The notes under the pieces were generated by a model that was given only the letters and a program-made list of their open reading frames with translations, was not told the DNA's origin and ran no database searches. From the NCBI GenBank assembly GCA_028554755.1, contig JAPTOF010000006.1:3590501-3654500 (forward strand): a DNA stretch of 64,000 bases. The letters run 5' to 3'. Positions 45,869-57,658 of the stretch are shown here, piece by piece (the stretch's first letter is position 1; every line of letters starts with the position of its first letter). The position numbers and the translations under genes are program-made. This DNA comes from Cordia subcordata (Eukaryota > Streptophyta > Magnoliopsida > Boraginales > Cordiaceae).

Positions 45869-46105
45869 ATGGATCAGCATGAGAATCTCCCAACCCATGT
45901 GCTCATCTTTCCTTTGCCATTACAAGGCCCTATAAACTCCACATTCAAGCTAGCAGAGCTACTCTGCCTTGCCGACTTTCACATAACCTTTGTGCTTACA
46001 TGTTACACCGATAGCCATTTGGTACGTTACACGAACATCCAATCGCATTTCCATTCATATCCTGGATTTTAAGTTAAGACCATATGGGATGGCCTTCCCG
46101 ATTTT
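45869..46105 (+). pseudogene. UGT-4: exon-1 fragment of a UGT2/UGT5-like gene
   Basis: An ATG at 45869 opens MDQHENLPTHVLIFPLPLQ..., clearly related to UGT-5. A TAA stands at about 46070 where UGT-5 has CAG (after YPGF). Homology continues in frame (KTIWDGLP) to about 46103, then stops at unrelated AT-rich sequence. Exon 2 and the rest of exon 1 are missing. It also shows Pro at the catalytic His position and NSTFKLAE for NSMLKLAE. Confidence 0.85.
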
Positions 46106-47150
46106 ACGAATTTGGGCATTTTAGCTGTTATTTTTCTTTCTTCTTTTTTTGGGATAACTGAGCATTTGGGTTATTCTAACACGAGAACGAGAAAAGTTAG
46201 AAAGGTGGATTGGAAAAGAAAAGAGAAAAAGAATTGATGCGTATATCATGGTGTCATGGTCAAATGGGGCTCATAAGTATCTTTAGAACAGTTGAAGTTG
46301 GCTCGGATATGGTCCTACATCCTACAAAATGTAGATCTAGATGAGATAAAGGCAGCAAGACGAGAAATAAGGCAGCTTCAAATTTTTGGCAGCTTTCTAA
46401 AAACCATTTTTAACAAATTAAAAAAACAAACTTTTATAAACCATTATAGTACATCCAAGTCTTTTTTTCATAATTAACTACTGTTATATATTACTTCTTT
46501 ACATTTTTCATGTAATTAAATTTTTTATTATGTGTAAAAATATTTGATCGATTTAGCCATGAGTAGTGAAGATAACTCTTACAAGTCTTGGATGACAGAA
46601 TTCAAAGATGTGGCAAAATTCAAGATTTATGACTAGGGGTGAAAGGCCAATTAAGATCGAATATTAACAGTTTTGTTTGAATTGCTTTTTTTTTTTAAAA
46701 AAAAAGAGAAATTCTTTTAATAACTTTTGAGAAAAATACATTTTTAAAAAGTTAAAGATTTTGACTTTTAGAAAAGTTATAGTTCTATGTTTTTTAGAAT
46801 TATATTTTTTTATAAATTAAATAAAATAACTATTCCAAAGAAAATGTACGTTTTTACAAAATGAAACACATTTTTTCTAAGAAAAACCAATCCCAAACAG
46901 GCTCTAGACATACGAAGTCTTCCCATACGTTTAAGAGTTGAGGGATAAAAGGGTCATTAAAAAATTTGGAATAATGCACAAAGTCTTCCTCCCTTCAGAC
47001 AGCAACAACAAGAGAGCCGGCCCCCACCCACCACATTGCAAACCCACCTTGGCCAGTTTTCCAAGAACAGATTAAGTAAACACACTAACGCCAATCTTTA
47101 ACCGCTCAAAATCAGACAGAGAAAAACTTTTTCTCACTAGTGAAGATCAA
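46106..47150 (+). promoter_or_regulatory. Intergenic region and UGT-5 upstream region
   Basis: About 46915-47150 is homologous to the array unit (CGAAGTCTTCCCATACGTTTAAGAGTTGAGGG...), with a single 81-bp subrepeat. It represents the simpler, probably ancestral arrangement from which the 34-38 kb array arose. Upstream of that it is AT-rich with no gene. Confidence 0.65.
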
Positions 47151-48805
47151 ATGGATCATCAGCAACACAATCTCCCACCCCATGTACTCATCTTTCCTCT
47201 GCCATTACAAGGCCCTGTAAACTCCATGCTCAAGCTGGCAGAGCTACTCTGCCTTGCTGGCTTTCACATAACCTTTGTGGTCACTGATTACATCCATGGC
47301 CGCCTGATGCGTTACTCCAACATTCAATCCCGTTTCGATCGATACTCTGGATTCCAGATCAAGACCATATGGGATGGCCTCCCTGAAGATCATCCACACG
47401 CCGGTGATCAATTCTTGGAGTTGTTTGAATCCTTGAAGAATAAAACCAAGCCACTCTTTAAGGATATGTTAGTTTCCGGTGGCCTGAGTGCTTCTCCGAC
47501 GGCACGCCGGCCTGTTACGTGTGTTATAGCCGATGGGATCTTGGGTTTTACTTGCGATGTTGCTAAAGAGGTTGGTCTTCCCATTTTCCATGTTCGTACA
47601 ATTAGTGCCTCTTGCCTTTGGGTGTTCTTTTGCCTTCCCAAACTTATTGATGCTGGAGAGCTTCCCTTCAAAGGTATGTTAAACAGACTCTACTCTTTCA
47701 ATAATATTTATCTACTTCTTTTTAATTTTATGCAATGGTAATCAAGAACTCAAGATCTTAGTCTCTTTGTATGGCATTTTCAGTCAAGAATTATAGCCTA
47801 GGGGTGAATTCTTGAGGTTCAAGAGATGTAAAGTAGCTAAATAACTTTTTTGCTGCAGACAATGACTTGGATATACTAGTGAAGAATGTTCCAGGTGCGG
47901 AAAGTTTTCTCAGGCGCCGAGATCTGCCGGGATTCTGCCGCTCAGGTGACTTATCGATCATGGATATCCAACTCTACAAGACAGAAGCCCAAGAGAACGC
48001 ACGAGCCAATGGTCTCATCCTCAACACATTTGAAGAGCTGGAAGGGCCAATTCTTGACCAAATGCGCACTGTTTGTCCAAACATATTCCCCATCGGACCC
48101 CTGCACGCGCACCTGAAAACCAAACTAGCAGCCGGAGCAACATCGCCAGAGCCGACTTCCTCGAACAGCCTGTGGGAGGAAGACAAGAACTGCATTAATT
48201 GGTTGGATAAACAACCAAAGAAATCAGTGATCTATGTTAGCTTTGGAAGCATTGCAACATTGACAAAGGACCAACTGATGGAGTTTTGGCATGGTTTAGT
48301 CAATAGTGGGATAAGGTTCTTATGGGTTATTAGGCCGGACTCTATCGCCGGAAAAGACTGGGAGAAGACTATTCCGGTGGAACTTTCCGAGGGAACAAAG
48401 GAGAGAGGGTATATCGCGGGTTGGGCGCCGCAAGAACAGGTCTTGGCGCATTCAGCCGTGGGTGGATTTTTAACTCACAGTGGGTGGAATTCAACCCTGG
48501 AGAGTGTATATGAAGGCGTACCCATGATATGCTGGCCTTATTTTCTGGATCAACAAGTGAATAGTAGATTCGTGGAGGCGTTTTGGAAGCTTGGATTGGA
48601 TATGAAAGATACGTGTGATAGAGTTGTAGTTGAGAAAACGGTAAGGGAGCTGATGGAGGTGAGGAAAGAAGAGTTCTTGCAGAGGGCAGAAAACATGGCC
48701 AGTTTTGCTAAGGGATGTTTGAGTGAAGGTGGATCTTCTTATTGTAATCTGGAGCGTCTGTTGAAGGAGATTGAAGCCATGAGTGCAAATGTTGCGCCTA
48801 ATTGA
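47151..48805 (+). CDS. UGT-5: family-1 UDP-glycosyltransferase (489 aa), His-to-Pro at the catalytic position
   Basis: Exons 47151-47673 and 47859-48805, phase-1 GT-AG intron of 185 nt; 489 residues, no breaks. N-terminal acceptor-binding half with VIADG (Asp128) and the FCLPKLIDAGELPFKG exon end. C-terminal half has IYVSFGS and a full PSPG box at 363-406 (WAPQEQVLAHSAVGG...HSGWNST...LDQ), Gln-terminated, which usually goes with UDP-glucose use. The residue normally His (QGH) is Pro22 (QGPVNS). Very similar to UGT-2 throughout, but with the normal Val at the residue UGT-2 has as Asp301. General resemblance to UGT709 / 7-deoxyloganetic acid glucosyltransferase-like proteins (iridoid glucosylation) is a family-level hint only. 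Confidence 0.87.
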
Positions 48806-49593
48806 GTGCTTTGTGGTTTGCAATTTTTTGTACCCAGAAAATTCGAAAATTTTTCCTTGATTTTGGTACTAACATTGTATAAGCAGAAAGCAGTAGAAAG
48901 ATTGAAGAGGACTTGGCTGATGAATAAAAGAAGCTGCTTAAGCATTCTACTTGCCTAGAGTTCAAACATATGCTCTGCATTGTATGCTCAGTGTTAGCAA
49001 CTTTCCAGATTGCCAAAACATTGCTGTGAATTATCCAAAAGGCACAGAGCAAAGATTCAGATCTTTTGGCATTTCAGTCTAACTGTAAAGACGTTATTGG
49101 ATACGCTAGATGATGAATCTTAACACGTGTAATTATTATTATTATTGGGTTGAATAATGCGAATTATTTAGTTGATTATAAATTAAACTTGAATCTCATT
49201 ACTTGAAAATCCTTTTGCCCAACTTAAAAAGCATTTGTAACTTCAGAGGAACGATGATCGCCGGTTCACCTAACGTAGCTCCTTCTTCCCTTTCCAAAAA
49301 AATAATAGAGCAAAATTTTAAGGAGAAGAGGAGTAATTCAAAAGGAAAAAGAAAAGTTTTAATTGCATTATTTAAGGGAAAAAGAAGAAAATGAAAAACA
49401 TCATTACAAAAGTCGAACACGAAACATTATAATAAAACACCGAACCACCACACCACACTTTAACACAGCCGTGGACTCTTCAAGGCACTGCATTATCTAA
49501 ACTCACACACTCGTATATATCTACACACGCATCCCATATGTTTATTTCGCCCAACAGAAGATTACGATTATGCCCAGCATGGGAAATTAATAT
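48806..49593. other. UGT-5 3' flank and intergenic DNA
   Basis: The first ~250 bases parallel the UGT-2 3' flank (TGATTTTGGTACGGATATTG / TGATTTTGGTACTAACATTG). The remainder has no recognisable gene. The last ~150 bases are the 3' flank of the sHSP fragment HSP-H. Confidence 0.6.
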
Positions 49594-49750
49594 TTAGCCG
49601 GAAATCTCAATGGCTTTGACGTCAGGCTTCTTGATCTCCTCTTTAGGCACTTTAACAGTCAGCACACCGTTCTCCATGCTAGCCTTGAACTGGTCTATCT
49701 TGGCATTCTCCGGCAGCCTGAACCGAAGGAGGAACCCGCCGGAGCTCCTC
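49594..49750 (-). pseudogene. HSP-H: C-terminal fragment of a class I sHSP
   Basis: On the minus strand this encodes the last ~51 residues of a class I s[23 protein letters not shown]..., then [20 protein letters not shown] and IEISG, followed by TAA at 49594. The upstream two-thirds of the gene is absent. At the truncation point a 16-bp sequence CTCCTCTTTAGGCACT (49745-49760) repeats the one inside the fragment at 49636-49651. It is more divergent than the other copies ([13 protein letters not shown]). By position it matches HSP-F in the paralogous block, next to HSP-I. Confidence 0.88.
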
Positions 49751-49760
49751 TTTAGGCACT

Positions 49761-51483
49761 GTAATATTAATAATGAATTTTTTTAATAAAAATGAAACCC
49801 CTTTAGTTTAACTAATGATATGCTATAAAAAGTGAATTTAATCAATTGACTTAAAAATATCTAAACTCTGTGATGATAATAATAACGAATCCCAAAACAT
49901 TATTAATTAAATGCAAATTTTACAAAGAATCAACGTGAAAAGAGTGCTACAAACACCCTCTTAAACACGTTATGTCCGAGTTATGTGGGAGGAGCATTAC
50001 AAAAGAACATGTATAACCTACGAGGGAATTTAAGTTATTTGATACCAGTGGCTTCCAGTAATCTGCACTATTATCACCTTATTAGTAGTTATCGAGAGGA
50101 ATCCTTTTGGACACGTCGACTCGTCACTTTATGCCCCGTGACCCCCACTATTTCTAAGCTTTTCTAAATCAATTACTAATATCTCTTTCCCTTTTTAGAT
50201 CTATTTCTAAACTATCCTTAAAAAAAATTAAAAACATTAACATATAAACATTTATTTTTTTCGAAGTGTTGTATTATAACGTATTAATAATTTATATATT
50301 TATATTATATGAGTCTTACATTTTGCCCCATAAATTTTAGCTTATATTCCAAACTCCTCCATAAAGTTTTAAATTTACCAATATTCCCCACCACCATCAA
50401 ACTTTACCAAACAACGCCTTATATTAAAAAGTATTTTGCATTTATTTATTAATAAAAATAAAATTATTTGATAAAATTGTTTCAAAAAAATCTGCAATTA
50501 ATTTGCAAATAAAAGTTTTAATTTCAAATAAGTAAAAAATAGTTTATTTGTAAAATATTTGTTACCAAAAAGTTACTTTTTACTTTTTTTCATTTCTTAT
50601 CTATATATTTCTTAAAGTAAAAAATTAGATAAAATAATTTAATAGAGTATTCAACAAAAAATTGCAACCAAATAGAAAATCAAAAGATTTTAATTTCAAA
50701 ATATACAAAATATTATATTTACAATTTGTTTTTCTTACCCATGAGATTAAAGAGAAAAATTAGTTGCAAGTTAAAATTTATTTTTTCAATATATTCATAT
50801 ACCTTTTAAATATAATCCACTCTTTTCTACTTAAATTAATACATATTTTTTGGAACGAACTAACTCTTAAGAATATAAAAGATGAAAATGAAAAGTAATT
50901 TATTGCATAAAATTTGTGTTATACTTTAAATTAAAATATTAATTTTAGATTGAAATCTACCTTTTATGTAAATAGACATGCATAAAACTAAAATAGAATA
51001 ATAATTTTACTACAACAAGCTAGCATTTGAAAAAATTAAATTAAATTAAAATTAATAGCAATAAAATAGAATTAAATTGTCTAATAAATAAATAAAAAGA
51101 TAAAATGGCATGGGTAAACTTTAAATTTCATGGAGGATTTTGAAATTTAAGTAGAAACTTATGGGGATAAATGGCAGTTTGCCAATTAGAATCGAAAAAG
51201 AGGACGTGGAGGGAATGAAGAAGAAGGGTGGGAGTAACAGTAGAAAGGAAATGTCATATTGTGGGGGAGAGAGTTAAAAAACGAGGAAGAGGATTATTTT
51301 CATAATTAAAATTTGATATTTTATTTACATAGTTGGATTTGTTGTAGTTTAAAAATAAAATAAATAATTAAGATAAGAAAATACAAAATTATAATGAAGT
51401 ATAAAATAAGCTACAGAAATCAAAATGGGGGTTCACTGCCCATAAAACTTTCAGCTACATCAAGATGGAACCTTTCGTTTACC
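49761..51483. other. Intergenic region upstream of HSP-I, with a foldback element
   Basis: AT-rich; includes the foldback at 50319-51173. From about 51190 the sequence duplicates the HSP-G upstream region. A sparse open frame near 49985 has no recognisable content. Confidence 0.55.
50319..51173. mobile_element. Foldback (MITE-like) element, ~855 bp
   Basis: The left arm begins CATTTTGCCCCATAAATTTT and the right arm, inverted, CATTTATCCCCATAAGTTTC. They stay similar for ~60 bases (CTCCTCCATAAAGTTTTAAA against ATCCTCCATGAAATTTAAAG). No insert at the corresponding place upstream of HSP-G. Target-site duplication not resolved. Confidence 0.6.
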
Positions 51484-51608
51484 AGAAGTTTCCGGTTACT
51501 TGTAGAAGCTTTCAGAAGAAAAAGTTATTTCTTTTAACGTCGTTTATGAGGAATTCGTCTAGAAAATCCCTGAAAATGCCAGACCCCATTCTGCCATGGC
51601 TATAAATA
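51484..51608 (+). promoter_or_regulatory. HSP-I promoter: long HSE and TATA box, intact
   Basis: Seven in-phase pentamers at 51484-51518: AGAAG-TTTCC-GGTTA-CTTGT-AGAAG-CTTTC-AGAAG, with three perfect GAA units. The TATAAATA box is at 51601-51608, about 120 bases before the (mutated) start. This is the best-preserved HSE of its class in the window, yet it drives a copy without ATG. Confidence 0.75.
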
Positions 51609-51727
51609 ACACAATCAAGTTTCACCCTCTCATTCGCAGTGAAGGTTCCAGTTAAAGCATTTGAAACATTGTGTAAGCAGAGCGCTCCCACTCTTCAGCA
51701 ATCAATCAAGAAAACCTGGTCAGCATC

Positions 51728-52210
51728 ACGTCACTAATCCCAAGCAGTTTAGGTAGTCGACGAAGCAACGTTTTCGACCCGTTGTCTTTGGACATGTGGG
51801 ACCCCTTTGAAGGCTTCCCATTCTCAAGCACCACTCTTGCAAACGCTCCCTGCTCTGCTCGGGAAACATCTGCGTCTGCAAGTGCTCGCATTGATTGGAA
51901 AGAGACACCCGAAGCTCACGTCTTCAAAGTTGATCTTCCGGGATTGAAGAAGGAAGAAGTGAAAGTGGAGGTTGAAGAAGACAGAGTCCTTCGGATAAGC
52001 GGGGAGAGAAGCAGAGAATACGAAGAGAAGAACGATAAGTGGCACAGCACGGAGAGGAGCAGCGGCAATTTCCTCCGCAGATTCAGGCTGCCGGAGAATG
52101 CCAAGATGGATCAAGTCAAGGCCAGCATGGAGAATGGAGTGCTTACCGTGACAGTGCCTAAGGCGGAAGTGAAGAAACCTGAGGTCAAGGCCATTCAGAT
52201 TTCTGGTTAA
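51728..52210 (+). pseudogene. HSP-I: class I sHSP frame with ACG in place of the start ATG
   Basis: Aligned to HSP-G the start codon is ACG (51728-51730). The 161-codon frame from there to TAA is otherwise fully open and the same length as [23 protein letters not shown], alpha-crystallin domain, IQI motif. The first in-frame ATG is at 51794 (MWDPFEGF), 22 codons in. Other changes at usually constant positions are KVDLPGL for [15 protein letters not shown], and [10 protein letters not shown] for [10 protein letters not shown]. Either a recent pseudogene, or it uses ACG or the internal ATG; the domain itself would be intact in a truncated product. The 3' UTR is almost the same as that of HSP-G. 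Confidence 0.85.
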
Positions 52211-53721
52211 ACAAGCTCGTGTTTTTTTTTTTTTTTTTTCCTAATATGCTTTTGTTGTTTCAATAACTTTGGGAGTGTGCTTTATTGAGCAGAAAATTAT
52301 GTGTGGCGTGTTTTCCTTTAGAGTGCGAAATGTAAAGCTTTTCCTGATGATAATAAATTTTAGTTGAATAAAATTACATGATGTTCTTTTTAATATTTTT
52401 GGGTCTACATCAGACTTTAACCAGAGCTTCTGGAATACATGAGTCGATACATAGCTGTGCTCAAAGTTGTAAGATTAGCGCGGTGTAAAGCTATTGAGGA
52501 CCGGCTTTCCGAACTGGTCTAGAAAAAAGGAAAGATCTGGGTCTTGATCATGACTTATGATGTTATGAAGGAGACGTAACATTGATAGAATATACATGTT
52601 TACACACATTATTTTTTTTCCTACAGTCATTCTATTGAAATAATATATTGAAAATTGCATAAAAATCCATCATCAAAAAAACTCATTCAATTGACGTCAA
52701 TATCATCGTGTTTCTAAAACTAACAGCAGTAAGATAAAACTCGGAGTATAACGAAACTGCCATGTGTTAATGAAGCAATCACTGTCAAATCTTTATAACA
52801 AATTGTTTTTTTTTTGTTTTTTTGAAATGCTCAGTAGTTAGTATTAATATTCTTGTTAGTAATGTGGTCCCTATTGTTGTTGAAGTGACAGAAACAGAGA
52901 GAAGAAGTGGTCACCATATATCTTTCTGTCTAGTATTTATATATTTAGAGATACAAATTCGATCGTTTTTAAAGTTATCAAAGGATTAATACTCTCGAAA
53001 ATATTACTCAATCCTTTATTTTTAAAGTTATAAAAGGATTATGAATAGTAGAATCGTGACGACCTAATTCAATGTTGTTTCTCATTTGCTAAAAACGAAG
53101 CAGGGAAATGGTGGTTACTTCTGTAATGAGGAGAATTCATAAGGTTTACTTCTGCATTTGGAAGATACATAGAATATGGTTACTTTACATACTAATGCTT
53201 CGAATATGCCAAATATTGTGGACCATAATAACCATATAACTGCAGAAGTACTATATTGAAAGACTGCCTAATATACTCCTAGCTGGGAATGAAACAATAA
53301 GAAGAGTTATGATATGTGTTGTGATATAGGTTTACTATACTCCTTATAATATCAAAACTAATTAATTACCCTTGTACTCTGACTTATGTATATTAAATCT
53401 CTTTGTAATATCAAAACTAGATAATTATCCCTTGAATTTTCTAAAAGTGTGTAAAGTATCCCCTAAAGTTTCTTAAAGTGTACAAAATACCCCTTGAAAT
53501 ATTTGACGACAGAGAATATTTTGCACACGTTTAAAAATTTCACAAAAATAATTAACTAGTTTTAATACTACAAGAAATATGGTACATATAAACTAAAAGT
53601 ATAAGAGGGTCATTAAATAGTTTTAATAATTTAAGGGTATAATATAAATAAATCAAAGAATAAAAAAATAATATGTAATTGACTCAAAATTAAATTTTAA
53701 TCCCATCTGTACCAATTGCAG
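52211..53721. other. Intergenic region between HSP-I and UGT-6
   Basis: 52211-52805 duplicates the HSP-G 3' flank, after which the two blocks diverge until about 53707. The middle is AT-rich with a repeated AAAGTGT(G/A)(T/C)A(A/C)A-containing stretch near 53440-53500. No gene seen. Confidence 0.55.
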
Positions 53722-53826
53722 GCGATCGAGAGATTCTCTTTTTAGGTCAAGATCGAGCAACTACGGAGAAGAATCCAAATGTTCCACAGCCCGAACCACG
53801 TGCACTATCAGATATATTGTCGTTAA
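53722..53826 (+). other. Exon-like conserved island upstream of UGT-6
   Basis: Counterpart of 29603-29707: 105 nt between TTGCAG and GTGAGC, open frame ending NVPQPEPRALSDILSLS, with few differences between copies. Not recognised. See the matching finding. Confidence 0.4.
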
Positions 53827-54074
53827 GTGAGCACTTTTCCTTTTGATAATTTTTTTTTTTACACTGCTCTCCCAAAAACCAGATTCCTTTTCTATAAAAT
53901 TTGAGTCCACAGCTTCGTGCTTAAACAAAAAATAGTCTCAACCACTTAAGTTATTTTTAATTCGTCCTTACTTTGATAAATTTATTCAGGTGTTTTTAGT
54001 GGATTTTTATCTTAACTCTTATAACACTTCCCATACAAGAACTGTTGTGCATCAGAAGATTGAAACAGTTGCGA

Positions 54075-56206
54075 ATGGGTTCTGAAACAACACCATTACC
54101 TCCTCATGTTCTCATTTTCCCATTGCCACTACTGGGCCATGTGAACTCCATGCTAAAGTTAGCAGAGCTTCTTTGTCTCGCTGGAATTGATGTCACTGTC
54201 ATTCTCTCAGAGTCCAACCACACTCGCCTTCTCAAGCACACCGATCCTGAATCAGGGTTTGCTATCAACCCTGGAAATTTCCAGGTCCAGACCATTCCTG
54301 ATGGCCTTCCTGATGATCATCCCCGCGCTGGAGAGCGAGTGGTTAGAGAACTCATGCCTGCTATAAGAAAGGTGACGGCGCCGAAGTTCAAGCAAATGAT
54401 GGTTTACAAAAATTGCTTTGCGGCAGCCTCCAGAAGGCCTGTTAATTGCGTAATAGCTGATGGAGTCTTGAGTTTTGTCAAAGATTTTACAGAAGAGAAA
54501 GGGATTCCACTCATTTATTTTCGTACTGTTAGTGCTTGCCATTTTTGGGCGTGCTTCTGTATGCCTGAACTCATTGAAGCAGGTGAAATTCCGATACAAG
54601 GTACGTCAGCAACTTCTTTGTTTACATAGAGGGTTTACATAACGACACTGGTTTACCCATGATTTAAACAAGTTTTGCTAAATGACTCGATTTAAGATTT
54701 CTCTTCTTTTTGTTTTTTGGTCAAATTTGTTTATAAGTGTGCGTCCATAATTATGTCTTTTCTCTCTGTCTCTCTCTCTCTTTTTTTCATATATATATAT
54801 TAGCTAGATTGTTTAGTAGTTTAATTCTTCCTCTTACCTCAAATTCTTGAGGCCGTTAGATAGGCTTCACGTGAATTATTTTCACTAGTTATTTTCATGA
54901 TTTCAGCATGTAATATTATGTAGAGTCAAAGATTGTTATAGCACCTTATAGTTTATACGTTAACCAACATATTTTTCACTAAAAATTACTTCCACAAATT
55001 TAGAATCAAATCCGGGGTTTGAGAAATTGAGACTACTCTGTCAGAAATGATGATTTAGGCCCAAATTTCTTTCAAAAGTGGGAACTGGGTTGGGGTTGAG
55101 GTAGCTTTTTCTTTTCCTAAAAAAGAAAGAACAATAGAATCAGATTTAATCGTCTTGAGTAGACTGCCAAATGATTATTGACTAATAACATTAAGTATAC
55201 TTTTGGTTGATTTTCAATAAGCACGAGACTTTATATATGCATGCCTAATGCTATAGTTGCAATATGATCATCAGGTAATGGCATGGATTTGTTTGTGAAA
55301 AGTGTTCCAGGGATGGAAGGTTTTCTCCGGCGGCGTGACCTTCCGGAGTTTTGCCGTGTCAATGACATCAACGATCCCACTCTCCATATCATCAAATCGG
55401 AGACACGGCAAACACCGAGAGTCCAAGCCTTCATACTCAACACTTTCGAAGACCTGGAAGGACCACTATTATCTCACATACGCAACCACATCCCCAGGCT
55501 CTACTCCATCGGACCCAGCCCCCCACTCCTGAAATCGCAACTTGCAGAAAAGAGTGTTAAAACCTCTTCTCTAACAGGGAGTTTCTGGCAACAAGACAGA
55601 AGCTGCATAGCCTGGCTCGATTCGAAGCCTCCGAAATCAGTGCTTTACGTTAGTTTCGGAAGCATTACATTTTTAACAAGGGAGCAACTGTTGGAGTTCT
55701 GGAATGGATTAGTGAAGAGTGGGCAGAGATTTTTGTGGGTAATGAGACCAGATTTAATAGCTGGAAAAGACGGAGGAAATGGTAAGATGCCTCAAGAATT
55801 GGAAGAGGCGATTAAGGCGAGAGGTTACATGGTGGAATGGGCACCCCAAGAGGAGGTGCTAAACCACCCAGCAGTTGGGGGTTTCTTGACTCATAGTGGT
55901 TGGAACTCAACACTGGAGAGCATCCTGGCTGGTGTGCCAATGATTTGCTGGCCATATTTTGCTGACCAAATGATTAATAGCAGGTTTGTGAGCGAGGTTT
56001 GGAAGATTGGGTTGGACATGAAGGATACTTGTGATAGGATCATCGTGGAGAAAATGATTAGAGATTTGATGGAGGTGAGGAAAGATGAGTTTGTCAAAAG
56101 GGCGAAAGGCATCGCACAAGTGGCCAAGAAAGCTGTGTGTGCAGGTGGATCATCGTGTAGTAATTTGGAAAGCCTGATCGACCATATCAAGTCTATGATA
56201 ATGTAA
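54075..56206 (+). CDS. UGT-6: family-1 UDP-glycosyltransferase (485 aa), catalytic residues intact
   Basis: Exons 54075-54600 and 55275-56206, phase-1 GT-AG intron of 674 nt; 485 residues, no breaks. ATG at 54075 (MGSETTPLPPHVLIF). This is the only intact gene in the cluster with the normal catalytic His (His22, PLPLLGHVNSM) together with Asp129 (VIADG). VLYVSFGS is intact. PSPG box at about 364-407 (WAPQEEVLNHPAVGG...HSGWNST...ADQ) ends in Gln. Soluble cytosolic sugar transfer from UDP-sugar to a small molecule is the family role; UGT709 / 7-deoxyloganetic acid glucosyltransferase-like by resemblance, acceptor unknown. It is the working counterpart of frameshifted UGT-1. Confidence 0.9.
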
Positions 56207-57658
56207 GGGGAATATTTCAAAATAATCCGTCGTATGTCATTATTAATATCGTGATAGTGATACGTGTTATTTTTGTAGATTTCATATTAATTTTCTTTCT
56301 TCTACTGTTACTATTTACAAGCCTTGTGCTAGTGGGAGTTGTTATGGGCACAAAGCGTGGCAGCAAAATGGTGGGCGCAACTTGCAAAGCTAGAGAAAAT
56401 ATAAGAACAAACAAAAATATGGTAGCAAAATCTGTTGGGTAATCGAAGTAAAAGACTTTGACTTGTTGCTTTTGCCGCGGTCTTCATTTCTTTTCTAACT
56501 AGCTAGTGACTTTTTTTTTATTATTTCTACTATAATGTTTAGAATTAATGTGATTTACTTAGAACAAATCTCAGTTTATTAAAACAAAACAAATTATATT
56601 GTCAACGCTTATCACTTTCTGTTTGCCGCCCATGCGTTGATTGACGAAAATGGATATACACCACTTGACAACTTGCGCGAAGTGACAACAAGTACATATA
56701 AGATTTCTGATACATTAATGAATTTATCTTAACTAAGCTATTAGGCTATATTCTAATTTATCTTTTGGTACGAGCTGCTTGCTTCGCTGATATTGGCACA
56801 TTTTTCGGTGATATTCAATGTCTCATAGGGGGTAACCGAATAAAATAAAAAAATAAAATAAAAATAAATAAGATTTCGATTATTGAATCATCTTATAATG
56901 TAAACTGCCCATCAAGCTAATATTAAGGAATTAATCGTAATAATTGTGATGTTTTAAGTCAAAGGGAGTAAGATATTTTAGACCTGTGTTTTGAACAAAT
57001 TTTCAAATAACCCTTAATTATAAAAATACTTTTTTTAGTCCCTCAACATAATAAATAATTATCAAAACACAAATTATATCTTATACCTTTAAGTACACTT
57101 TGAAAGGTATATCTGTATATTTGTTCAATACCTCACAACTATTTGTCTTGTACACCGCAACTATTTATTCAGCGGTACACCTTACATTGTGTATCTACAA
57201 ATATATAATATAAGTTCCCTTATCAAAACAATTCAACTAATTCAACTAATTCAGATTCAGCTATGGACCAATCAAATATAATAAATTCAATTAATTGGAT
57301 TGAAATAGTTGGTGTTGAAAATATAATTCAGGACCACAAAGCTTGCCAAAATAAAGTGACCTTAATATATTATGTTATCAAGTACCACACAATTATTTCT
57401 ATTGGGTTTTCAACACGTCCGGTCGTGAAACACATTCTATTTGCCAACTAGTAATTTTAAAATTAAATCATTAGCGTGTTTTCCGAGAATAACTAAGTAT
57501 TGCACCTTGTCGTTATAAACACACATATATGCCAACAATTTTGCTATCACAAGATAGTATTAATTGAAAAAACACCAAGATCATAATTTTCTGCCAAAGA
57601 GAGTTAAAAAGAAAAAGAAAAAAGGAAAAAATCGACCTCACTAATCAAGCAAGTGTCC
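56207..57658. other. UGT-6 3' flank joined directly to UGT-7 upstream region
   Basis: 56207-56950 parallels the UGT-1 3' flank. From about 57240 it parallels the UGT-3 upstream region. Unlike the first block there is no UGT-2 cassette, no ~115-bp tandem array and no copia fragment between them, so this copy shows the simpler arrangement. Confidence 0.65.
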
